A stretch of 64,000 bases of DNA. It comes from Euphorbia lathyris (lineage: Eukaryota; Streptophyta; Magnoliopsida; Malpighiales; Euphorbiaceae). A model generated the notes under the pieces. That model saw only the letters and a program-made list of their open reading frames with translations. It made no database searches and had not been told where the DNA came from. Made by a program: the position numbers and the translations under genes. The stretch is taken from NCBI RefSeq assembly GCF_963576675.1, contig NC_088916.1, positions 13,988,501 through 14,052,500 of the forward strand, in the 5' to 3' direction. Within the stretch, counting starts at the first letter, position 1. Each line of letters opens with the position of its first letter. Shown here piece after piece: positions 9,665 through 21,003 of the stretch.

Positions 9665-12437
9665 TATGTTTGAAGGATTTTTTTAGTAATTAAAATAACA
9701 TGTTTTGTTCCGAATTATACATGATTTTTTTTTCATTTAACATAAAGTCTTCTAATAAATATTAAGTTGTAGAGGAAGTTTTAGTTAGGTTTGTCGAAAT
9801 GGGTTGACATGTCATAAGGTTATCCCTTACATCTATTTATTAAACGGGTTGACACGACACGACTCGTGTATCAAACAGGTTGACGTGGGTTGATTATTTT
9901 AACATGCTTAATTAAATGAATAAAAAATAAAATGAATGTTTGAGCAATCCAGGCCACTTGTAATGAGTAATATTAGCTTCAATATAATTCTAAATTTTTA
10001 GCAGACAGATTGACTCAGATCACGGGGAAAATTGTTTCTGATAATCAATTCGGGTTTATAAAAGGGTCGGTATCATCGTATTGACGTTACTTGTAAAGGC
10101 GCCAACTTCCTGAATAAGAAGTAGTTCCGGGTAACATGTGTATGAAAATTGATATTGAGAAGGCTTTTGATACTTTGTTCTGGAACTTCCTACTGAAGGT
10201 ACTTCATGCTTTTGATTTTCCCCTCAAATTTGGTGTTGGGATACTGAATATCCTTTACTTGGCTCGAATCTCCATCATGACAAACATGGGTATTAATGGC
10301 TATTTTTGTTGCTCACTAGACAACGAGATCCATTATCACCCATCTTATTGCAGCGAATTTTTTTAGCTGTTTGCTGAATAGTTTGGTTGATCAAGGGAGG
10401 TTATCTCCAATTGTTTACTTAAGAACATGTGCTATACCCACTCATATGCTATTTGCAGACGTTGTTATTATCTTTTATACTGCAGAATTGGCCAATTTTC
10501 ATCTTTTGAACGAAGATTTTCTTTATATGGCTCACTCTCAAGTCAATATGTAAATTGGCAGAAGTTAGAGGTCTATTTTAGAAGCCACATTGATGTTAGG
10601 AGACGGTGTCTGTTGGTTGGAATCATAGGCATCTGAACCAGAGATCTCCTGTTTAACTGCCTAGGTGTTCCGCTTTTTTAGGGGATCCTAAGGCAGCTCA
10701 TCTTAGGATAATTACGGATAATGTAACTGCTAACTTCTCTATGTGGTGGCATATTTCAGAATTCTTTAGAGAGCTTGATTGGTTCCTTTTGTCACAATTA
10801 GATTGTTGGTTTGCTTAAATTATGAAAGCTGCAAGTCACGATTTATGCAATCAAAACTACTTAAATGAGGGGGTGGGTGGGTTTTGGATTAAGAGTGATT
10901 CTTCCTAGGTGGTACATTTATTTAAAACCCAACTCTACACCATAGAATGCAAATTGCAACGATGCTGATTCGTTACGTTAGGCATCCAAAACTGTTGCAA
11001 TTATGGCAAAAAAATGGGCTAAGACAATGATTTTGGTCATTAAATTCATCATGTAAAGGATAGTTTATAAACTAAAAAACTTACTATCCCTATATTTAGA
11101 AATACCAATAGATCTAACCAAATGTTTTTTTAATAAGTCCTAATTGATATTATATTTTTAGAAGCATTTAAAAAGATTCAAGATAGAATATCAAGTCCTC
11201 CATGAAAGGGCTTTATACCACATGTATATATATGTGAGGGGGAAAAGAAAATTCCACATTCTCTATGTCCATAACAAATGTGTTATCTTACTAAATATAT
11301 GTCACCTAATAGTTGAATAAATTGTGCCAAAATTTGCATTACACCTATTATATTTTCAAACTGAATTCTAGTAACCCTTAAATTTTTGCATCATCTGAAT
11401 TCTCAACTGGAATAACTATTAGTATAAACCAATTGACTCTTGGATTTGAATACAATGGAATTAAAAAGCAAATAAATTGTAAAAAAGTAAGAGATGCATT
11501 ATTGTAATCTTAGAAAACACATATAACTTCCAAACGTAATAGATGTAAATGGAGATAGAGAAAATAAAAGACACCCAAAGAATAGCAACATTCAGATCTC
11601 TACCTATGCAATCCATTGACGTGAAACATACATAAAACATATATGTTTTGGAATCCATGACGCATAAAAATGCTTAGCATAAATGTGCATTGATCAAAGA
11701 AAAAAGAAACATATCTTATCAGTTTAAATTGCAAAGAAGTGAAATAGAGAAAGAATAACCGAACTATATAAACAAAATGTTAGAGACATGAAGCAGGTTA
11801 AAAAAGAAACTTTACATGCAAACTAAATCCTACAAATAACATAGATAAAAACAACGAAAGAGGAGGAGGAACCGTAATAACTCATTCACGGATCTCTACT
11901 TCCCAATTTTTGATTAAATAAGAAACCATTTTTTAATTTTAAAAAAGGAATAGTATACTTAACTGACATATTCAAATTAAGAAGAAAAGAAATAGAAAGA
12001 ACATGAGAAATCAAGGCCAGAAAAAAAAACATATCTATAAATAAAAGTGAAGAAAAACCAATTGCTTGTGGAACGAATCCCAAACCAAAAGGAATTATTA
12101 AAGTGGAATCCGAAAACATCAGGGAAATAGAGGGATGAGGAGCACAGATCTGTGAAGAAATCCCCACATGCCTAGAACTCTATATAGTGTCTCGACATAA
12201 ATATCAACAACCGTTGGTCTGGTGGAAATCACTTGAATAATTTGCAGTTAAGATCACAATATGGGGGAGGATGTCAGGGGTGGTTTGTGCAACTGTGCAG
12301 CCAAAGATGTCATAAATATTTATTACTAAAAAAAATATGTAATAAATATTATTTAAATTAATATTGTTATTCATATTTCTAGTTATTTACTTGGATAATG
12401 TTTTCATAACTTTTAATCTGAGATAATGTGCAAAAAA
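9665..12437 (+). repeat. Segmental duplication, copy 2 (about 2.77 kb)
   Basis: It is the direct repeat of 5073-7609. It starts at the last base of the copia LTR and continues without a break into the MITE at 12419. It holds a 232-bp block (11186-11417) missing from copy 1; no clear target duplication flanks that block, so it could be an insertion here or a deletion there. Confidence 0.9.
9999..10910 (+). pseudogene. Degenerate LINE reverse transcriptase (copy 2)
   Basis: It is the same RT relic as at 5405-6310, with the same stops and frameshifts and a few private substitutions. KIDIEKAFDTLFWNF is readable from about 10145. Confidence 0.8.
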
Positions 12438-12717
12438 TACCCTAACGTTTATCATTAGGAGCAATTTTACCCCTAACGTCTAAAATTATGCAATTTTACC
12501 CTAACTTTGACAGCCAAAAGCAATTTTACCCCTAACATTGACAAGTTAGGTCAATTTGAGAGATAATCCATCAAATTTCATTTTTCGGTCATGAATTTTG
12601 TCATCTATAGTTTACATGTGCGTCATTTTATCACTAATTAGTAACAGGTAACAAACATATGATTAAACGAAAAAAAAATTAAAAAATTAAAAAATTAAAA
12701 AAATTACTGTATTTTAT

Positions 12718-13751
12718 AGCCCTCAAAATCCCTTACCGTATTAGGAGTTTCCTGTGGCTGGGAGTGAAGGACAGACTACTTACTAATTCGGATAGGCACA
12801 TAAGGCATTTGGCGAGCTCTGGAGCTTGCAGTAGATGCAGAGGCCAGGAGGAAACTTTGTGCCATGCTCTTAGGGATTGCTCTAAGAGTAAAGAGGTTTG
12901 GAAGAAAATTCTCCCACACCACATTCTTTCTTCCTTCCTGGCCCACTCTGAGAATGACTGGTTCTCTGATGGTATTAAGGGAAAACTTTTGACTAATATG
13001 GAGCACGATGACATTTTCTTTGCTATCATCTGTCACCAAGTTTGGAAGTGGAGAAACGAGGAGTTTTTTGGTAATAAAACTGTTTTTATTCCCAACTTAG
13101 CTGAGTTCTTCTCTAAAAAGCTATCTGTTATTATTGAGAGTCACAAAGGGGATTCCCTGGCCAGATCTACCCAGGAAAAGGAGGTCCAACTCATTGGATG
13201 GATTAGGCCGAGAGAGGGGATTGTCAAGTTGAACACGGATGGCTCCTGCCTTATCAATGGTAAGATTGCGGCTGGAGGTGTTCTTAGAGATGCAGGGGGC
13301 GCCTGGCTTTCTGGTTTCACCCAAAATCTGGGGGTGGGCTCTTCCTTCTCTGCTGAGCTTTGGGGTATTCTCTCTGGTGTCAAGCTTGCTAAAAGCCTGG
13401 ATGTGAAGAGGTTATCTGTGGAGTCTGATAACATAGAGGCCATCAATATGATTTCCGACAATCATGCTAGTGGTCTTAATTCCCGCAACCTTATCAATGC
13501 TATTAAAAGGTTCTGCTCGTCTTTTGAGTTCTTAAAGTTCACTCACATTTTCAGAGAGCAGAACCGTGTTGCGGATCGCCTGGCGGCGGCTGGCCATGAG
13601 GAGATGTTAGGTGTTACTACCCTTTCTGATCCCCCTATCTTTCTCTCTTCTCTTTTTTTAGAGGATTGTATTGGGGTTAGCTTTCCTAGGCTAATCTCAG
13701 GTTAGTTGTTCTTGGTTGTTTGTTTTCCTTTCCTGTTTTTACCAAAAAAAA
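12718..13751 (+). mobile_element. LINE-B: 5'-truncated LINE inserted in a MITE
   Basis: Only the C-terminal coding end and a short 3' UTR remain, finishing in an A-tract (13743-13751). The upstream frame is open from about 12718 (reads ALKIPYRIRSFLWL). The MITE sequence TGTATTTTATA on the left rejoins TATGAGATTGAC after the A-tract, as judged from the uninterrupted copy at 20431-21003. The target duplication is too short or blurred to call. Confidence 0.8.
12764..13705 (+). CDS. LINE-B ORF2 C-terminus: zinc-binding region and RNase H
   Basis: The 313-codon open frame is the end of a LINE ORF2. A zf-RVT cluster (C22, C25, H34, C39) is followed by an RNase H domain with all four acidic residues: D159 in NTDGS, E198 in SAELWG, D222 in ESDN and D271 in RVADRLAA. 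RNase H removes the RNA strand during target-primed reverse transcription. The frame has no lesion, although the copy lost its RT and endonuclease at insertion. The Met used here is only the first one in the truncated frame. It is unlikely to be expressed as a host gene, but a captured RNase H cannot be excluded. Confidence 0.75.
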   Translation: MKDRLLTNSDRHIRHLASSGACSRCRGQEETLCHALRDCSKSKEVWKKILPHHILSSFLAHSENDWFSDGIKGKLLTNMEHDDIFFAIICHQVWKWRNEEFFGNKTVFIPNLAEFFSKKLSVIIESHKGDSLARSTQEKEVQLIGWIRPREGIVKLNTDGSCLINGKIAAGGVLRDAGGAWLSGFTQNLGVGSSFSAELWGILSGVKLAKSLDVKRLSVESDNIEAINMISDNHASGLNSRNLINAIKRFCSSFEFLKFTHIFREQNRVADRLAAAGHEEMLGVTTLSDPPIFLSSLFLEDCIGVSFPRLISG

Positions 13752-14021
13752 ATATGAGATTGACAAAAAGAATTCAAATATTTAACCAAATTTAAAAAAT
13801 TTAATTTCCAATTCAGTTTTTAAATCATAAAAAAATATGATTTTTTTTAAAATTAACACACGTGCAATTGGTGTAGAATAAAGAATAAAATATTTGTATT
13901 TTATAATAATATTTGAAATTGATCTAATTCGTTACCGTTATAAGTAAAATTGTACTATTTCGGAAGTTAGAGATAAACTTGATCCTGACTAAAAATATTA
14001 AGGGTATTTTTGCACCTTATA

Positions 14022-15071
14022 CTTTTTAATCTTTAGTTTTAGTAAATAATTAAAATAAAATAGATCTATTTTCGGGCTAAAAGCTTACCAAACCCAATCA
14101 TTCTCTTTTCACTGAACTTACAAGCCCAGCCCCAAAAATCCTTAAAAAAGAGGCTGATATAACCCTACTTATCCCATATAAATACTCTACTTTCCTTCTC
14201 TCTCATTTTTGTGCAGCCAAACACAAAGCTCTGTATACCATTTCTTCTGGTCTCTCCTTTGCCCGTGCTACTCTCCCTTCTCCCTCGCCGTTTCTATTAT
14301 CCTTCTCCGGCGACGCTACGGTGGATGAAGGGTAGGGAAGGATTAATAAAGGAAGGGTAGAGAAAGGTAAGAAAATGAAAGGGAATGAAGGGTAATTTAT
14401 AACCCTTCCAAACCCCCCAAATTGAAGGGTTTAAAATTGTATGAAATTCTTAAAAATAAACCCTTCCAAACCCTTACCTTCTAATTTTTTTTGTGTTCCA
14501 AACATGAATTTATAGAAGCCTTGCTAACCGTTCCCCCTCTCAAACAAAGATTTCTATCAACCCTTACTAACCATTCCCTTACTAACCACTCTACACTCTA
14601 GACCATCATCCAATCAAACCCTTCCTCTAGCGACCTACTCCTTACTAACCACTCTAGACCATCATCCAATCAAACCCTTCCTCTAGCGACCTACTCCTGC
14701 TTTGTTTTCTCTTCTCCTTGTGGAAATCATTCCATTCTGAGCCGCGATCTGATGGTAGGTACATCTCTTCATCCGACGCCTGCCATTCTTATAATCGCTA
14801 CTCTCTGACCATCTACTAAGGTAAGGATACTCTCATTCTTCTCTCTTTTCTTTCTCTGTTTCCTTTACCTCTAATTCTCTTTTTTCTCTGTTCAGATCGT
14901 GTCTCAAGTGAGGATCTCGACATCGGCGATGGTCTTATACGATGGTTTGGTTCAGAGGCGGATGATCTCATCATCGTCTCTCTTGTAAGCCTTCTTAAAT
15001 CTTGTAAATAGCTATGTGCAAACTAGATTTATTTTCTATATTTTATGCTTGCTTGGATATACAGTATTTCA
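14022..15071. other. Noncoding region with orphan promoter-like stretch and short repeats
   Basis: A TATA-like TATAAATA (14177-14184) is followed by a CT-rich leader-like run to about 14320, as in plant 5' UTRs, but no matching ORF follows. Bases 14340-14480 hold purine-rich and pyrimidine-rich arms (GGGTAA and CCCTTACC) that look like a small inverted-repeat insertion. A 56-63 bp unit is tandemly repeated at 14577-14696. Confidence 0.35.
14577..14696. repeat. Two-copy tandem repeat, about 56-63 bp
   Basis: The unit begins CCTTACTAACCACTCTA and ends CTAGCGACCTACT. The first copy (14577-14639) has an extra CACTCTA; the second is 14640-14695. Confidence 0.85.
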
Positions 15072-16160
15072 CACACGGCGGAACTAGACCGGGGCTAACC
15101 TAGGCTGGAGCCCCGGGTCCCCGCCAGAAACTGGTGGAAATGTTTTTTTTCAGCCCCCGTTGTAGGCTCTGTTAATGGCAGCTTCGAATGTTTTGTGAAA
15201 ATGGAATGGGAAGAGGTTCTAAAGGTTGGAGATGTTAGTTTATTACTAATTAATAAAGCACATGAAACGACGCCGTTTAAAAGAAGAGAAACCCACCGTT
15301 TCATTTAAATGCAAATTTAATGCAACATCAATAAAGAGAATAACGCCGTCTGATTTTTCTACTTTGGTCAGAAATTCTGAAGTTCAATGCAATGTAAAGT
15401 CACTGCAAAACCAGAAGAGCCACTGTTAAAATAAGATTTTTTTTACATAAGAAAAGTAAGAATTCCATTAAAGGAAGAAAGTTAATAATTTTGTACCAGA
15501 CACTTGTTTAATTTATAACTTTTTAGCCTATATATATCTTTAGCACCTAGCATTGTTTACTAAAATAAATTCTACATCTATATTTTGAAAACTTTTAATT
15601 TATACCGGATTCATTAAAAATGATATATATTATAAATCCTTAAAATCTATATGGTGGAGAATTGACAGATTTTTGGACACATGTAATACATATTTTGCAT
15701 TTAACTTATTTTTTTTACAATCGAGTGATTAATTGATTATATTTTATGCAAGTTTAGAAAGCTTACTGAACATTTATTTATGCAAGTTGAGGTAGCTATC
15801 GAGACACTTTTGATAATTCATGGGGCAATCAAACTTTTTAGACAAATTCAAGGAGCAAATGATGTATGAAGCCTTTTATGAGTAAATGGACAAAACATAA
15901 CCTTTGAATAAATTAATTCAATGTGTCAATAGAGTATTGTAAGTTTGATTTTTTACTGCTACCCTAACTCTGTTGATGCTGCAACGTTAAAAGTATGTAT
16001 AATAATCACATGATTCAATTGCGGCTCATTATTTATTCAGGCAATGACAGTACAATGGTCAATATGTAATATTAATTGTATATTTTTTAATATAATTATA
16101 TTTTTTATTGACGTTATAAAATTATGTTATGAAATATTTGAGCCCCGGCTCATTCTGTCA
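15072..16160. mobile_element. Possible DNA transposon with GC-rich inverted ends
   Basis: The left end GGCGGAACTAGACCGGGGCT is roughly inverse to the right end GAGCCCCGGCTCATTCTGTC. The inside is AT-rich and noncoding. It contains the right half of a Mutator-like MITE at 15665-15873 (ATTGATTATATTTTATGCAA through GATGTATGAAGCC). No target duplication was found, so boundaries are approximate. Confidence 0.4.
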
Positions 16161-17870
16161 ACTCTGTGAGAGCCAAACACAGCTGCACTAACAGACTGAT
16201 TCTATCCGAAGGAGTTCTCTGGGTATACTCTATTAGGAGCTAGTGGTTAGAAATAGGGAGATACACCTTCTGCCCTTTCCTTTCACACTTAAGGGTTGAA
16301 CTAGAGAGTAAGAGTTAAGAATTCTTGTCCTTTACCTTTCACATATCGACTCTTAGGCTAACAACTAGGAGTTTGTGCAGTTGGAGGTTGAATAGTATAA
16401 AGGCTATTGTCTTTTAGCAGCTAGCTCTGACTTTCTACTCTCTTCCTACCTGTCCTTGAATTCTCTAATGGTACCACGCAACGTTTTTATGTAATGGTGT
16501 TTGCTACAGGTTTTAAGAGTGTAGCTCACACTTGCTTAAGGTAGGTTTGGAATTCTTCATTTTGTTGAATTATTTTTTATTTTTTTGTTAATATGTATTA
16601 TCTAGGATTACATTCACATGATTCATTCATTTGGCAAAAATTAGGTAAAGACGATTTTAAAACATGAAAAACCGATGATTTTGACTTAATTTTTTTGCAG
16701 TAAAAACAATAGTCAAGATAAGGGTGCATCAGCAGATCTTTTGGGCGTTGATTGCAGAATGTGGCCGGCGAAACCATCCTATATCTTGCTCAAGAGGATT
16801 AGAATGGGCAAATCTTGTGAATGCTCAAGAGTCAAATTTCATGGTATGTCTTATTTGTTGGATTAGAATGACCAAATCTTGTGAATGCTCAAGAGGATTG
16901 CTATGTCTTATTTTAAAGTGAACAGAGAACATTTCATGGTATACTTGGTTTCAGTCTTTATTATTTCCAATTTGGTATCAAATGGTATGCTAAATGGTAT
17001 AATGATCTCTGAATATGAATATGCTACCTTGAATTCTAACATATTACATATATCCTCCTACTGCATGCTGCTTCTTTCCAAACATGTTCTCTGCATACTT
17101 TGAATAATAAGATCAAACAACAAAAAATTTCTTTGAAGACATTTTATACAAACACAATGTCTACAACTCTTCTCACTGAACCACATTTCTTCAAGCCACT
17201 CTTTGTTTTGAGGATGATTTTGTAAAACAAGCTGCTCACCCTCTATACAGTAATTATTTGATTGTCATTTTAATATTTTTTTTTTGTAGTTAATTCCAAT
17301 TGCTTTCTCCAACGGACAAGAAGGAGATCTGGTTTTTTATGTTATGATTTTTGGCTGTACTACTTGTGAGAAAGAATATCCTCCTGCTCCTGTAGAAGAG
17401 GAGCAAATTTAAATTCAAGAACAGAATCTTCTTGAAGATTCAACTAGTGGTAAATTTTGGTTCATTCAGTTAATTTAAGTTCCTTTCTCAATTCCATATT
17501 GTTATTGATCATCCGAGTCTATTTCTTGTTTTCTGTCCCTACATTTTCCCCATTTTTAAGATTAATTTCATAGTGGTTCAATAGATTAATTAAGTTAAAA
17601 GAGTCAATAGATAATTTAAAGTTCCGGGGCTAAAGATACATCTCTAAAGTTCAGTGGGCCAACCTGATTTGAAGGCTATTTTATGGCTGTGTTCGCATCC
17701 CTTCTTATTTGAAAGTTATTTTATGAAAGTTATATTTTAGAAATAACGTTTCCGGTGTTTCCATAATGCAGGGAAGTAAAATAGGAGGCAATTGAAATTC
17801 AAGAACAAAATCTTCCAAGTGATTCTACTAGTGGTAACCTCTATTGCTAACTACTTGGCTTAACATTGTG
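16161..17870. other. Noncoding region with dispersed direct repeats
   Basis: A segment reading GACCAAATCTTGTGAATGCT and onward occurs at about 16800-16830 (diverged), 16861-16922 and again at 18666-18733. A second phrase ending GATTCTACTAGTGG occurs near 17440 and 17830. The longest ORFs (65-72 codons) overlap these repeats and match nothing I recognise. Confidence 0.4.
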
Positions 17871-18024
17871 GGCAAGATTCAAGTATGGAGATCTGTCTTC
17901 TTATGGAATTCAAAGACCTTCCTTAGGCCCTTTCTCAAATAAGGTCATAACAGGAAGAACTCCTGTTATTGATGCTGGAACAGTTCAGAAGATTCGTGCT
18001 AAGGAAATCAAACCTATTCCTTAA
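17871..18024 (+). pseudogene. YUCCA-like flavin monooxygenase, C-terminal fragment
   Basis: One frame reads a recognisable YUCCA C-terminus, including KYGDLSSYGIQRPSLGPFSN and then GRTPVIDAGTVQKIRAKEIK, and stops at 18022-18024. YUCCA enzymes convert indole-3-pyruvate to auxin. Only about 50 codons remain, with no FAD or NADPH motif. It lies upstream of an N-terminal fragment of the same family, so this is either the tail of a lost upstream tandem gene or a rearranged piece. Confidence 0.7.
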
Positions 18025-18097
18025 CCATTGAATACATAGACTTTCTCTCCCTCACCTTAACCATCACTGTAAAAAACCTATTCCTTCAAAGTTAAAA

Positions 18098-18640
18098 ATG
18101 GAAACCACTGTGATCATTGTTGGTGGAACTGCAGGTCTTGCAACGTCTGCTTGTCTAAACAATCTTTCCATTCAAAACATCATTTTAGAGAAGGAGAACT
18201 GTTCTGCTTCTCTTTGGAGATATCATTCATATAACTCTGTTCATCTCCATTTGGTAAAGAAATTCTGCAAACTTCAATATGCACCCGATGATTCTGAAAC
18301 ACCAATATTCATGCTCAAATCTAAATTCATTGAATACATAGACAATTACACTGTCAAAAACCACATAAACCCTATATACTGCCGTTTTGATGGTGGTCAA
18401 GAAGTGGAAAGTTGGGGCTAGAAATCTAGCTTCTAATGAAACTGAAGTTTATTACTCTAAATTTGTAGTAATTGCTTCTGGTGAAAATAATGTGGGCTTC
18501 ATCCCTAGGGTTCCTGGGATGGAGAGTTTTGCTGGAAAATTGTTCATTCCAACGAATATAAAAGTGGAAATGAATTCCAGGGAAATATCAAATCGAAGAT
18601 TTGGGGTGCTTATTTCAAAAGTGATGGTTATTGTGGATCT
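18098..18640 (+). pseudogene. YUCCA-like flavin monooxygenase, N-terminal fragment
   Basis: The frame starts METTVIIVGGTAGLATSACL, followed by LWRYHSYNSVHLHLVKKFC, typical of the YUCCA10/11 branch. The FAD-binding GxGxxG loop is one residue short (GGTAG), so it could not bind FAD normally. A frameshift near 18395 moves the reading to KKWKVGARNLASNE and VVIASGENNVGFIPRVPGME, and a second near 18540 to VHSNEYKSGNEFQG. Similarity ends near 18590, before the NADPH loop. Introns are not evident in the preserved part. It is a dead fragment. Confidence 0.8.
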
Positions 18641-18734
18641 ACTTCTGTTCATGACACGATCTGTTGTGTTGGATTAGGATGACCAAATCTTGTGAATACT
18701 CAAGAGGATTGCTATGTCTTATTTTAAAGTGAAA

Positions 18735-19385
18735 TAAGTATTTTACAATGAACTCTGAATATGAATATGATTGGCTGAACTTGCTTCCTCAGCCCTGTAA
18801 CAAGCAACCATATAGAATTTGTTTACTATGGAAAATGTGTTGCGTTCTGCATTTGCTCCGGAAATTACTGCTGCCGCTGTCTCACTGAGGCTAAGTTTCA
18901 ACGATCAGTGGAGGTTGTTAAAGTACAGGGATGGAGATTAGTTTTGATATCTCAAAGCCTGGAGTAAATGCATCCATTGTTATTCAGAGCCGTATAAGGT
19001 GTTTAGGAGCTACTGCGTTGGCTTTTCTGGAAACCATTTGAATGGCATATCAAAAGATGCAATGGCTTTTCTGGAAACCATTTGAATGGCATATCAAAAG
19101 ATGCAAATATCTACGTTGTTTTATGTGAAGAAGATAATCTTTTTGTTTGTTATTTTCTTTTCTTTTGTAAATGAATTGAGTTTAAATGTTTGATGACTAG
19201 TTAAAATATATGTTCAATTGATTTTTTTTACATGTTTAGTCATCTCCTGAATCACACAATGATGTGAGGTAAATAACAGGAAAATTTTGAGATCCTTTGG
19301 TTAATCTGTTGCTAGAGATTAAATTGTATTGAAATTGAGGAATATATAAAGCATCTAATAAAAGTAAATCAGAACTGAGCTTGAC
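18735..19385. other. Noncoding region with a 44-bp tandem duplication
   Basis: A 44-bp unit containing CTTTTCTGGAAACCATTTG is repeated directly at 19019-19062 and 19063-19106. The rest has no ORF or motif I recognise. Confidence 0.6.
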
Positions 19386-19935
19386 AGTTCATATATATTT
19401 CTCAAAACATTAACATATTACATGATCTGTGGCTCCAGTATCCATAATCCATCTGGTAGTATGTATTGTAATTACTTTTGCGATTGTTATTGAAAGTAGT
19501 AGTGTGCTAGGAGCTGGTGCTTACTTGGTTTTGCACATCCTGTGATGCACGAAACATGCTCATAATGTAATCAAACTGATTCCTGGTTAGCATGAATGGT
19601 TCCTCATCCTCCAGCATTTGATTTTCATATGCATTTTCATTTTGTTCATTTAGCAAATCAACATGTATTGTTCTGATGTTGAACTTGATTAGCTTTAGCA
19701 AATGATCTCCTATTTGCATTTCTGAATACCTAGAGGTAAACCATGTTTCCTATAACAAGAGTTCTCCATATGGCCTTCCTTACCACAGTATGTAAAAATT
19801 GCAGGTTCTCTATTGTCTTGATAGGTTTGATAGGTTTTCTTGTGAGGAGTGAATTGTTTGTTGTTAAAGATTTGGGAGAATATATCTGTGCTGCGAAGGC
19901 ATCTGTATCAACTGTCTGTATTTTAATGGAATAGC
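19386..19935 (-). pseudogene. Ty1-copia gag-protease remnant
   Basis: Read on the minus strand, a gag zinc knuckle tail (CGKEGHMENSCYRKHGLPLG, around 19720-19800) is followed by an acidic linker (LEDEEPFMLTRNQFDYIMSM) and then the aspartic protease site WIMDTGATDHV (around 19430-19450). The order gag then protease is right for copia. Frames change and stops interrupt it, and neither LTR is attached. Confidence 0.75.
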
Positions 19936-20430
19936 TAAGGAAAATGATGTGTAAAAATCGTTTTTAAACTATATGGTTGGAGGAAGGAACTATATGATCA
20001 ATCACGTCAAAATATAAAATGATTTCTACCACTCAAAATGTTGAAAGACTTTTCATTATATTAATTAATCTGCCCAATCATATAATAATTTGTAAGACAT
20101 GATATGTTATACATGGATATGATCAGAAGAAAATTTGTTAGTTGCCATTTTTCTATTCTTTTATATTTTTTTATTTGATTTCTGACATTTTAACTTCAGT
20201 TAACTTTGATTAAAATAGCATAATTTTGACATTTTCTTCTCATATCATCAAATAAAGTTGAATAATAGATGAATTGAAAAATATAGACAACAAATTTTCT
20301 TCTCATATAATCAAATAAAGTTGAATAATAGATATGATGAGAGGCATTTTATTATGTGTTTTTGTAACATAATATAACTATAGCATCTTTTATTCATTGA
20401 AAGTATATATTTATTTATTTATTTATGAGA
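19936..20430. other. AT-rich noncoding gap
   Basis: A phrase ATTTTCTTCTCATATCATCA/AATAAAGTTGAATAATAGAT occurs twice (about 20232-20272 and 20297-20333). No gene was seen. Confidence 0.5.
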
Positions 20431-21003
20431 TAAGGTGCAAAAATACTCATAACGTCTATATCTAGGAGCAGTTTTACTCTTAACGTCTAAAATGATACAA
20501 TTTTACCCTTAATGTTGGTAGTCAAGAGCAATTTTACCTCTAATGTTAACAAGTTGGGTCAATTGGAGAAATTATTATTAAATTGTCTTCTCAGTCATGA
20601 ATTTTGTCATTTACTCTTCACACGTACGTCATTTTATCATCAATTAGTAATAAATCACAAAATGATTAAATGTGAAAAAAATAACAAAATATATTGTATT
20701 TCATACGAGTTGGATAAAAAAATTCAAATATTTAACCGAATTAAAAAATATTAATCTTCAATTCTATTATTAAATCACAAAAAATATAAAATCTTTTTTT
20801 AGTCAAATTACGTGCAATTGGTACAGAAAAATGAACAAAATATCTATATTTTATAATAATGTCTAAAAATTGACCCAGTTTGCCAACGTTGGGGAAAAAT
20901 TGCTCTTAGCTGTCAACATTACGGTAAAATTGTATCATTTTAGACATTAAAAGTAAAATTGCTCCTACTTGTAAATGTTAGAGTATTTTTGCATCTTATC
21001 CCT
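20431..21003. mobile_element. MITE, uninterrupted copy of the 12.4 kb family
   Basis: Ends are GAGATAAGGTGCAAAAATAC and its inverse GTATTTTTGCATCTTATCCC. Inner arms carry AGGAGCAGTTTTAC and the inverse AAAATTGCTCCTAC. The core is AT-rich and contains ATTCAAATATTTAACCGAAT, as in the split copy. Flanking TATTTATT occurs on both sides, but in simple sequence, so the target duplication is uncertain. Confidence 0.7.

Larger units (their letters stand above)
12419..14021. mobile_element. MITE split by LINE-B (arms 12419-12717 and 13752-14021)
   Basis: The left end reads GATAATGTGCAAAAAATACC and the right end is the inverse (GGTATTTTTGCACCTTAT). The inner phrases GAGCAATTTTACCCCTAAC and the AT-rich core match the unbroken copy at 20431-21003. 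The flanks (CTTTTAATC left, CTTTTTAATC right) suggest a 9-bp target duplication with one inserted T, as in Mutator-like elements. No transposase is present. Confidence 0.65.

Noticed and set aside
18098..18421. Intact short flavoprotein
   Set aside because: The FAD loop is one residue short and the frame breaks near 18395; it is a fragment of a longer enzyme.
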